Assembly (NCBI GenBank): GCA_013911195.1
Contig: JACETS010000003.1
Location: 1-36,335, forward strand
Length of the DNA: 36,335 nucleotides
Direction of reading: 5' to 3'
Source of the DNA: Verrucomicrobiales bacterium
GTDB taxonomy: Bacteria; Verrucomicrobiota; Verrucomicrobiia; Verrucomicrobiales; DEV007
The notes under the pieces were generated by a model. That model was given only the letters and a program-made list of their open reading frames with translations. It ran no database searches and was not told the DNA's origin. The translations under genes were made by a program, and so were the position numbers. Shown piece after piece: positions 28,782 to 36,335 of this stretch; the stretch's first letter is position 1, and each line of letters starts with the position of its first letter.

Positions 28782-30059
28782 GTGAAATTTAATAAAAACA
28801 ACAAATTATTCCTATTAACATTATTGTTGTCACTTTTTTTAGTAAATCTGTCCTATTCGGCAGAACCTAGAACATGGACTAATCTAAAAGGACAACAGCT
28901 CAAAGCGCAGCTGGTATCTGTAGATGGTGATTATGTAATTTTAAGACTAGAAAATGGTAGAGATTCCAGAGTTTTAAGAAAAACTCTAAGTATTGGTGAT
29001 CAAAAGTTTTTGGAGGAATATGGAGGTGCTGAAAAAATTCCGATCGATCCAAAAGCTAAAATTACTGTTCCTGAAAAGGAGATGAAGTTTAATTCAAAAA
29101 CTTTAGTCAAACGCGATGATAAATTCGAGCTTCCTGATGGCTATTCTCTTCAGTTTGATATCGTTGAATCTGAACATTTTCTTGTAATGTCGAGCGGGAA
29201 AGTTCGTGGCAAAGATACTGCCGAACTTGCAGAAAGATTATGGTATGGCATGAATTTTCAACATCCAGGGTTTGCGGAAAAATGGGGAGACGAGAAAAAG
29301 GCTATTTTCTTATGTGGGGAAAAAACAGACTATGATATTCTTGGGAAATATTACGTAGACCAATTAGCTAACAGCGGAAGAGCTCAAGAAGCATCAAATT
29401 CTGCAAGAACTTGGCCCATGTCATCGGGTGCTGGATTGTTTTTGGATAACGAAACTTGTGATAAATACGACGTTATGAGAGGTGCTAGAGCTTTCCGAGC
29501 TGATAGTAAATCTAATTTTCAACGAGGTGTCTGGAACCCTTTTCCAGCTCATTGTATTGCCCAAGACGTGCTTAATGTTCAGATGGGTGGAGCTGGTGGA
29601 GGTGCAGGTTCAGAGGGGTATTACGCGATTTCTACTGGACACGGTTATTATAAAGAAATTCAACTAACTGATGAGACTGTTACTAGCTTATTGGATGCCA
29701 ACACATATGAGTCTGATGAAGTGGTTAAATCAGGTGGATTTGATGATGGCCGTAAATGGGCAAGAACGTTAAGAGATTTGGTCAAGAAGGAGAAAGTTTC
29801 TCCAAGCATTGCTGGTTTATATAGAGTTAATAGAGCTTCCGAATTAACGCCTGAGCTTACTGTGCAAATGTATGGATTTGCAAGGTATATGCAAAGTACT
29901 CCTGATAGGATATCAAAGTTTTCTAAAGTGATGGAAAGAGTTGATACGAGTCGTTCAATTCCGGTCCCTCTCGAGATGGCCAAATTATTTGGCTTTGAAA
30001 CAGTTCAAGAGTTTGAAAGCGACTGGATTAATTATCTCAAATCCACGGCATTTAAATAA
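28782..30059 (+). CDS. SHD1-domain exported protein
   Basis: Signal peptide, then EPRTWTNLKGQQLKAQLVSVDGDYVILRLENGRDSRVLRKTLSIGDQKFLEEYG (SHD1-like). GTG start. Confidence 0.8.
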   Translation: MKFNKNNKLFLLTLLLSLFLVNLSYSAEPRTWTNLKGQQLKAQLVSVDGDYVILRLENGRDSRVLRKTLSIGDQKFLEEYGGAEKIPIDPKAKITVPEKEMKFNSKTLVKRDDKFELPDGYSLQFDIVESEHFLVMSSGKVRGKDTAELAERLWYGMNFQHPGFAEKWGDEKKAIFLCGEKTDYDILGKYYVDQLANSGRAQEASNSARTWPMSSGAGLFLDNETCDKYDVMRGARAFRADSKSNFQRGVWNPFPAHCIAQDVLNVQMGGAGGGAGSEGYYAISTGHGYYKEIQLTDETVTSLLDANTYESDEVVKSGGFDDGRKWARTLRDLVKKEKVSPSIAGLYRVNRASELTPELTVQMYGFARYMQSTPDRISKFSKVMERVDTSRSIPVPLEMAKLFGFETVQEFESDWINYLKSTAFK

Positions 30060-31445
30060 TTAATCAGTCTGTAAAAATACTTTTTGTTCCCTGTAAGTGA
30101 TCACAGCATCAGTCTCACGCATGAAATCTGCTCCGAAGATGGCTCCGTAAGCCTTTGCGCCACCACCAAGTCTTTTGAAAAGATCTACTGACAATAGCTG
30201 TCGATTTTCAAATTTTGCGTTACCCATTGTTAGACTTGGGACTTGTGTGATTGCTGCAGGAGCCTTGCCACCAATTCCATAGACGACTTGATCCATTGGA
30301 CCCACTTGGCAGCCTGTATCTTTGGCCCAGTTGACATCAAGTACAGATGACCCTGCTCCAGTATCAATCATGAACCGGGTGTCTTTTTTATTTAACTTTC
30401 CATCAACAAAAATATGATTACCCAGCCTTTTATATTCGAAGCTTTGGTATTTTCTTAACTCTAAGATGTCCTGTACAGTGAGTCCTCTACACTGCCTTAG
30501 AAATATTTCTCTTTGAGGGCTCCAATCAGTGGCATACTTTTGGTCTTCGTCAGTTAATCTTCCCAAAGGCAAAGTTAAGTTTTTATTTTGACCTTCAATC
30601 GCAAGCTCAATAGATGTTGCATTCTTCTTGGCGATTTTTCCTTTAAATGTTTTTCTATCTTTAGTTTTAAAGAAACGGTATTCAGGAACGTCTGGTACTT
30701 CGATTTCATCGTCATTATCAATAAGGTCAGGCCGGAAAAATATTCTACCTTCTTTGTAGGAAATAACCGCTCTCATTTTACTCATAAATTCTGCACCCAA
30801 AATGGCATCATATTCTTTTCTGGCATTAGGAATATCTTTGAACATATCCGCTGAAAGAAGTACTTGGTCTTTAATGAACGCTTGTCCGAGTCTGATTTCT
30901 GGAACTTCAGTCAATGCCGCTGGAGCTTCTCCTCCAATACCAAAAATCACTTGATCTAATGGACCTACCTTACACCCTTTTTCTTTTGCCGCCTCTATGT
31001 GTAGAACGGTCGACCCAGCTCCAGTATCAATCATGAATTGAGATTTGTTTCCGTTGAGCTCACCTTCAACGAAAATATGGTTTCCTTTTATTGTGAATTT
31101 AAAACTTTCATAGCCTCGGATTTCGAGAAGTTCTCTAATAGTTAATGTTTTGCATTGGGTGAGGAAGAGTTCCTTTTCCTTGTCCCATTTTCTAACGTAC
31201 TCCTGATCTTCTTTACTGAGCTTCTCGTATGAGAGGGTTGCCGATTTACCGTTTGGTAATTTCAGAGTCAATGTATCTTCAGTCTTGTCTATAAGAAGCG
31301 CTTTAATGGTTTTGCCGTTGGCGCTCGTAAAGTCACGGTATTCTGGTTTGTCACTATTTCTTGGTATGAGTTGGCCGTGACTTGTTCCAAGTAAAATTAT
31401 AAAACTGAAGAACAATGCTAAATTGTAGAGGATATCCTTTTTCAT
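30060..31445 (-). CDS. Exported protein with two tandem SHD1 + retropepsin-like aspartyl protease modules
   Basis: Two copies of FMIDTGAGS(T/S)VL...GP(L/M)DQV(I/V)(F/Y)GIGG(E/K)APAA(L/I)T(E/Q)VP...GA(E/D)FM, each preceded by an EYR-F...SHD1-like segment. Confidence 0.9.
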   Translation of the reverse strand: MKKDILYNLALFFSFIILLGTSHGQLIPRNSDKPEYRDFTSANGKTIKALLIDKTEDTLTLKLPNGKSATLSYEKLSKEDQEYVRKWDKEKELFLTQCKTLTIRELLEIRGYESFKFTIKGNHIFVEGELNGNKSQFMIDTGAGSTVLHIEAAKEKGCKVGPLDQVIFGIGGEAPAALTEVPEIRLGQAFIKDQVLLSADMFKDIPNARKEYDAILGAEFMSKMRAVISYKEGRIFFRPDLIDNDDEIEVPDVPEYRFFKTKDRKTFKGKIAKKNATSIELAIEGQNKNLTLPLGRLTDEDQKYATDWSPQREIFLRQCRGLTVQDILELRKYQSFEYKRLGNHIFVDGKLNKKDTRFMIDTGAGSSVLDVNWAKDTGCQVGPMDQVVYGIGGKAPAAITQVPSLTMGNAKFENRQLLSVDLFKRLGGGAKAYGAIFGADFMRETDAVITYREQKVFLQTD

Positions 31446-31552
31446 CTTGTTTATCTATAAATTATAATTCTCCTTTGGTCAGCCAAAAATACATCGATAG
31501 TTAATTAAAATATTTCAATAAACGAGAATAGTGAATTTAACTATATTTTTAA

Positions 31553-31612
31553 GTAAATCATTGAATTCGAGTGATTTACCTTTTCTTCTATTTAATTAAT
31601 GTAAATAGAAGA
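31553..31612. repeat. Two consecutive hairpin-forming inverted repeats
   Basis: GTAAATCA-11nt-TGATTTAC (31553-31579) and TCTTCTATTTA-attaatg-TAAATAGAAGA (31584-31612). Confidence 0.8.
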
Positions 31613-31743
31613 ATTCTGATATTGTTTGAAAGATTGGCGTTTTTTAAGCGTTTTTATAACATCCATCAAAGTATTGTTCTTTTGATCATTTCTTTGCGAT
31701 GCCGGTAAAACAAATTATACTATATCCAATAATATTTAGAGAT

Positions 31744-32265
31744 ATGAAAAAAATGAACTTCTACTCCTTCACATTGATGTGCTTAGGGATGATATTTTTT
31801 ATTGGTTGCACACAAGATCCAGGGTCTAATCCTAATGCTTTCCGTCTTGAGGATGGTCCTAATGGAATAGCTGGTGGTTCTAGATATGGCTACCTTGGTG
31901 CAGATCAAGTTAAGGAAATTCCTAATCAAAATACAAATAATTTGCAAAATGGTACTGTATTCCTTGATCCATCTAATACTGGGGGTTCTTCAAATGACAG
32001 CAAAGTTGAACCAAAATATTCAGTTAACGGTAGTAATGATGCGAACACCACTACAATAGTTTCGAACGAACCTGCTAAAGATAAGCCCGATCCTGAAATT
32101 TCTAAACAACCTTCTGGTAATAAGCCCTATGCTAATCCAGTTCCTGGAAAAGTTGGGCATGTTTATAGTCCATTTGCTAATGGTAGAGAAGTTGATGTTA
32201 CTGGGTTTCCACCAGGCACTGAGGTAAGGTGTCCATATACGAAAATGATTTTCAGAGTCCCTTGA
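31744..32265 (+). CDS. Hypothetical lipoprotein
   Basis: MKKMNFYSFTLMCLGMIFFIGC lipobox (start 31744 rather than 31699); low-complexity middle; C-terminal GHVYSPFANGREVDVTGFPPGTEVRCPYTKMIFRVP. Confidence 0.75.
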   Translation: MKKMNFYSFTLMCLGMIFFIGCTQDPGSNPNAFRLEDGPNGIAGGSRYGYLGADQVKEIPNQNTNNLQNGTVFLDPSNTGGSSNDSKVEPKYSVNGSNDANTTTIVSNEPAKDKPDPEISKQPSGNKPYANPVPGKVGHVYSPFANGREVDVTGFPPGTEVRCPYTKMIFRVP

Positions 32266-32321
32266 TTGAATTTCATTGATTTACTTTGATTAGCTAGAGG
32301 AATTGGAATAAATCTGATTCT

Positions 32322-33185
32322 GTGAAGAATATTTCAATTATTGGCCCTGGTCTTTTAGGAGGATCAGTTGCTCTTGCTTCTAAAAAATTTGAACTAGCTG
32401 ATAGGATTTCTCTGTGGGTTCGTAGACCAGATGCAGTTGAGGAATTAATTGATGCTAAAATTGCAGAAATCGTAAGTAATGATTTTCATGAAGTTATTCC
32501 AGATTCTGATTTAATTGTATTAGCTACCCCAGTGGGTGCGGTTGGTGAAATTCTTTCCAAAATTATTCCTATTGCAAAGCCTAACGCCGTCATCACTGAT
32601 CTATGTAGTGTCAAGAAATGTGTAGTAAACTTAGTAGATAAATTATTAAATGACTTTAATAGAGAAGATTTAAACTTTGTTGGAGCTCACCCTATGGCGG
32701 GAGCTGAAGTTGGAGGCTTTGTTAATGCTAGAGCTGATTTGTTTTCTGGAGCGGTATGTGCAATTACTCCAGGAATTACTTCTAGTGAAAATTCGGAGGT
32801 AGCAGTTTATGAGTTTTGGGAGGGGTTAGGTTGTCGATGTATAAAAATAGAAGCTTCCATGCACGACGAAATGGTAGCTAAGGTTAGTCATTTGCCACAT
32901 CTAATCTCATCTGCTTTAGCTATTACGTCTCTTGATGATAAAAGTGATGATGTTAAGTTGGCGGGACCAGGTATTAAAGGAATGACTCGAATTGCACTTG
33001 GATCTCCAGATATGTGGGCAGAGATCCTATTGCAGAATAAAGATAGTGTCGAAAAGGTTTTGTCAGAGCATATTGATTCAATTAGCGAAGTATTGAAGCA
33101 TCTTAAAGATGGTGACCATGAAGAAGTATTGGAATTTCTAATTAAGGCTAGAGAAAACAGGATTAATTGTTTTCCTTCTGATTAA
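32322..33185 (+). CDS. tyrA: Prephenate/arogenate dehydrogenase
   Basis: ISIIGPGLLGGSVALASKK, GAHPMAGAEVGGFVNA, VSHLPHLISSALA. GTG start. Confidence 0.93.
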   Translation: MKNISIIGPGLLGGSVALASKKFELADRISLWVRRPDAVEELIDAKIAEIVSNDFHEVIPDSDLIVLATPVGAVGEILSKIIPIAKPNAVITDLCSVKKCVVNLVDKLLNDFNREDLNFVGAHPMAGAEVGGFVNARADLFSGAVCAITPGITSSENSEVAVYEFWEGLGCRCIKIEASMHDEMVAKVSHLPHLISSALAITSLDDKSDDVKLAGPGIKGMTRIALGSPDMWAEILLQNKDSVEKVLSEHIDSISEVLKHLKDGDHEEVLEFLIKARENRINCFPSD

Positions 33186-33220
33186 TTTTAATATTAGTAA
33201 TAAATTTATAAAAAATCACA

Positions 33221-34603
33221 ATGAGTCGTAAAACAGATGTTCTTCGAATAAAAAAAGCGAAGAGTTTTGGAGGCGAAATATCGGTGCCTGGTGATAAAAG
33301 TATTTCCCACCGAGCTGTGATGTTGGCCGCAATTTCCAACGGACCATGTCGTGTGGATGGTTTTCTACCTAGTGATGATTGTTTGTCTACAGTTGGAGCT
33401 ATAAGAACTCTGGGTATTCAAGTCGATGTATTAGATGAAGATAAGTATGGACCTAATCAATTAATGATTCATGGTCGTGGAGGAAAGTTTAATCCACCTT
33501 TAGAAAATATTGATTGTGGTAATTCAGGAACTACGATGAGGCTATTATCCGGTATATTGGCGGGTCAAAAGTTCACATCGGTTCTTATTGGAGATGATTC
33601 ATTGTCACAAAGGCCCATGCAAAGAATTATAGAGCCACTTAAGCTAATGGGCTGTGAAATTATTGCATCTGGTAAAAATAATAGTGCCCCTTTAACGATT
33701 AATGGGGCTGATCTTGAAGCGGTCAGGTATGAACTTCCCATTGCTAGTGCTCAGGTTAAGAGTGCAATAATACTGGCAGGTTTGTTTGCGAAAGGTAAAA
33801 CAACCGTGGTTGAACCTTTACAGACCAGGGATCATACGGAAAAAATGTTAGATTTTTTCCAAGTAAAAACAATTCGTTCCAATGATGAAATTAGTATAGA
33901 TGGAGGACAAATTCTTGAATCACGAGATATTATAGTTCCAGGTGATATTTCAAGTGCAGCATTTTGGTTTGTATCTGCAGCAGCATTTAGCGGGGCAAAG
34001 CTAACAGTCAAAAACGTTGGTCTGAATCCTTCTAGAAATGGAATATTAAAAATTCTCACAAGAATGGGTGCTAATGTCTCTGAATCTATTGACACTAGTG
34101 GCAATGGAGAAGAGATAGGAAATGTCTCAATAGAGGGTGTTGGATTAAAAGGTATAGAGATTGATGGAGATATTGTCCCAAATATCATAGATGAGATTCC
34201 AATTATTGCTGTTGCGGGTGCTCTTGCTGAAGGTAAAACAGTCATAAAAGACGCTGCTGAACTGAGGGTAAAAGAAAGTGATAGGATATCAGCGGTAGCG
34301 GGTAATTTGAAAGCAATGGGTGCAGATGTTAAAGAGACTGATGATGGAATGGTGATCAATGGAGGAAAACCACTTGTGGGTGCTAACATTGATAGTTATG
34401 GAGATCATCGCATAGCCATGGCTTTTTCTGTAGCAGGACTTTTTGCAGAGGGAGAAACAGTTATTAATAATCCTGAGTGTATTGCGGTGTCATATCCAAA
34501 TTTTGAGACTCATCTTAAAGAGTTGTTATCTCCAAATAAAAGAGGACCGGACGAGCCTATTCCAGTAATAAGATCACTATCGGTAGAGAACGATAAAGAT
34601 TGA
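33221..34603 (+). CDS. aroA: 3-phosphoshikimate 1-carboxyvinyltransferase (EPSP synthase)
   Basis: ISVPGDKSISHRAVMLAAIS, CGNSGTTMRLLSGILAGQ, GDDSLSQRPM, LRVKESDRISAV, SYGDHRIAMAFSVAGL. Confidence 0.98.
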   Translation: MSRKTDVLRIKKAKSFGGEISVPGDKSISHRAVMLAAISNGPCRVDGFLPSDDCLSTVGAIRTLGIQVDVLDEDKYGPNQLMIHGRGGKFNPPLENIDCGNSGTTMRLLSGILAGQKFTSVLIGDDSLSQRPMQRIIEPLKLMGCEIIASGKNNSAPLTINGADLEAVRYELPIASAQVKSAIILAGLFAKGKTTVVEPLQTRDHTEKMLDFFQVKTIRSNDEISIDGGQILESRDIIVPGDISSAAFWFVSAAAFSGAKLTVKNVGLNPSRNGILKILTRMGANVSESIDTSGNGEEIGNVSIEGVGLKGIEIDGDIVPNIIDEIPIIAVAGALAEGKTVIKDAAELRVKESDRISAVAGNLKAMGADVKETDDGMVINGGKPLVGANIDSYGDHRIAMAFSVAGLFAEGETVINNPECIAVSYPNFETHLKELLSPNKRGPDEPIPVIRSLSVENDKD

Positions 34604-34636
34604 TTTAGGTAAAAATAATTCTCACATTAATACATA

Positions 34637-35287
34637 ATGGAGCCTTCTAATAAAGTGATTGCAATTGATGGTCCGGCCGCATCTGGGAAAAGTAGTGTTG
34701 CAACTAGAGTATCAAAGAAAACAGGTTTTCTGCATGTTAATTCGGGCTTGATGTACAGAGCTTTAACTTGGAGTGCTTTAAGGGCCGATATAGATACTAA
34801 TAATGAATCAAAGGTCATTGATCATTTGAATTCCATTGAGATGGAATGCATAAAATCAAACGATTCGTTATTATTGCATATAGACGGAAATGATCCGGGT
34901 GAAGAGTTAAAATCACAGGAGGTTAACCGTTCTGTTTCTGTTGTGGCGGCTATTAAAGAAGTAAGAAGTGAACTTGTAAAAAGGCAGAGAGAGTATCTCT
35001 TAGTTTCAGATATTGTTATGGAGGGTAGAGATATTGGATCTGTGGTATTTCCAGAAACTCCATTCAAATTTTATATCGATGCTTCACCTGAGGTTAGAGC
35101 GTTACGACGTCGAGGAGAGGGAGGTGTAGATGATCTTATAGAGAGAGATAAACTTGACTCCTCAAGGAAAGTTTCACCTCTAGTAATTCCCGAAGATGCT
35201 TTCGTAATAGATACCTCGGAAATGGATTTAAATGAGGTCGTAGAGAAAGTGCTGTCAGAATTAAATAACAGAGGATTAATTATATAA
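34637..35287 (+). CDS. cmk: Cytidylate kinase
   Basis: VIAIDGPAASGKSSVATRVSKKTGFLHVNSGLMYRALTW, MEGRDIGSVVFPETPFKFYIDASPEVRALRR. Confidence 0.96.
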   Translation: MEPSNKVIAIDGPAASGKSSVATRVSKKTGFLHVNSGLMYRALTWSALRADIDTNNESKVIDHLNSIEMECIKSNDSLLLHIDGNDPGEELKSQEVNRSVSVVAAIKEVRSELVKRQREYLLVSDIVMEGRDIGSVVFPETPFKFYIDASPEVRALRRRGEGGVDDLIERDKLDSSRKVSPLVIPEDAFVIDTSEMDLNEVVEKVLSELNNRGLII

Positions 35288-35302
35288 TTAGAAACTATTC
35301 TT

Positions 35303-35923
35303 ATGTGGTACTGGATCGGGTTTACTTTGTCGTTATTACTTTTTCGCTGTTTTTTTCTTTTAAAGATAGTCGGTAAAAATAAAATTCGAGATTCATGGAA
35401 AGTGGGAGGAGTTCTGTTGGTAGCAAATCACACTAGCTTTTTTGATCCTCCGATTGTTGGTGTTGCCTATGGGAAAAAAACAGCTTTTTTGGCAAGAAAA
35501 ACTCTATTCAAAAAGGGTTTTTTTGGTTGGTTGTATCCAAAATTAAACGCTATTCCTGTTGATCAAGAGGGTGCTGATATGAGTAGTTTAAAAAGAATTA
35601 TAAAAGAGCTTAAAAATGGAAATCCAGTTCTAATTTTTCCTGAGGGGCAAAGAAGTACAGATGGAGAAATACTGCCAGGTGAGGCAGGTGTGGGTTTAGT
35701 GATTTCAAAATCAAAGGCTCCAGTTTTACCAATTCGGATATTTGGTGCTTATGAGGCTTTTCCTAGAGGATCAAAATTTCCAAAATTGTTTACAAGGATA
35801 ACAATCAATGTTGGTGATATGATAAAATTTGGGGAGGATGAATTAAAAACAAAGACTCGAGAAGGTTATCAATCTTTATCTGATCGTGTAATGGATTCGA
35901 TTGCGGTAATTAAAAAGCCATGA
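35303..35923 (+). CDS. plsC: 1-acyl-sn-glycerol-3-phosphate acyltransferase
   Basis: VANHTSFFDPPIVGV (HX4D), KLNAIPVDQEGAD, PVLIFPEGQRSTDGEILPGEAGVGL. Confidence 0.94.
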   Translation: MWYWIGFTLSLLLFRCFFLLKIVGKNKIRDSWKVGGVLLVANHTSFFDPPIVGVAYGKKTAFLARKTLFKKGFFGWLYPKLNAIPVDQEGADMSSLKRIIKELKNGNPVLIFPEGQRSTDGEILPGEAGVGLVISKSKAPVLPIRIFGAYEAFPRGSKFPKLFTRITINVGDMIKFGEDELKTKTREGYQSLSDRVMDSIAVIKKP

Positions 35924-35939
35924 TTGTAATAAAGCCTAT

Positions 35940-36335
35940 TCATTTGATTTTTCGGTCATAGAATTGGTCTCCTTTTGGTGGCCTTATTGGCATATTTAAA
36001 CCATTGGAAAGTTGAAGTTCATTGAATAATTGATTGCGTAAGGTTTCTATTTTTTTCTTGTATTGCGGTATTTGGATTAAGTTGTGTCTTTCATGTGGAT
36101 CATTTTCAAGATCGTAAAATCCGTTTCTATCCCAGATTCCATGATAATAGATGTACTTATAGCGATTTGTTCTAATTGCTAGACAAGTTGGGGTTGCTGG
36201 AAAGTTCCATTCCCAATGATATTCATATAGGATGTGATTTCTGTGATTAATTTGATCTTTTCCCCTGATTAATGGAGCAAAAGAAATGCCATCCATTTCG
36301 GGTGATATAGATTTTGGATCCTTACCAGCTAGAGA
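35940..36335 (-). CDS. Sulfatase family protein, C-terminal fragment truncated by window edge
   Basis: Frame stays open beyond 36296 to the end (SLAGKDPKSISPEMDGISFAPLIRGKD); RTNRYKYIYYHGIWDRNGFYDLENDPHERHNL typical of sulfatase C-termini. Confidence 0.88.
   Translation of the reverse strand, partial: SLAGKDPKSISPEMDGISFAPLIRGKDQINHRNHILYEYHWEWNFPATPTCLAIRTNRYKYIYYHGIWDRNGFYDLENDPHERHNLIQIPQYKKKIETLRNQLFNELQLSNGLNMPIRPPKGDQFYDRKIK

Noticed and set aside
33832-34389. 185-aa minus-strand ORF antisense to aroA
   Set aside because: Antisense to a highly conserved CDS; Ser/Pro/Ile-rich composition typical of antisense shadow frames.
1-36335. CRISPR array, tRNA/rRNA, insertion sequence, prophage, toxin-antitoxin or defence island
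   Set aside because: No regularly spaced repeats, no recognisable structural RNA, and no transposase, integrase, phage or nuclease signatures among the ORFs read; a covariance-model and HMM scan would be needed to exclude weak cases.

Overview
This 36.3 kb AT-rich bacterial window is gene-dense and mostly chromosomal housekeeping. The protein repertoire (Minf_1886-type protein, SHD1-domain proteins, DUF3500, PQQ-like propeller, sulfatase, GYF_2 protein) suggests a Verrucomicrobiota/PVC-group genome, which is an inference. Recognisable blocks are: a 5'-truncated M16 peptidase; gapA-pgk-tpiA; crcB; argG; rhodanese and L,D-transpeptidase; FmdB-type zinc ribbon plus hypothetical proteins; a second M16 peptidase and a ketopantoate-reductase-like protein; an isolated nuoB-nuoC pair; a CxxCH protein, DUF3500, PQQ-like propeller and NAD-epimerase; a bioF-like AONS; a tandem pair of PilT-type ATPases; a LuxE-like/LuxC-like/IF-1-like cluster; an SHD1 protein next to an internally duplicated retropepsin-like protein; tyrA-aroA-cmk-plsC; and a truncated sulfatase. 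I saw no tRNA, rRNA, CRISPR array, transposase, integrase or prophage. The best candidates for follow-up are (1) a protein with two tandem [SHD1 + retropepsin-like] modules, each with its own DTG motif, abutting tail-to-tail with another SHD1 protein, (2) a LuxE/LuxC-type acyl-reductase pair in an apparent operon with a divergent IF-1-like gene, and (3) two intergenic regions with perfect inverted repeats. I found no convincing evidence of a wholly new defence or mobile system.
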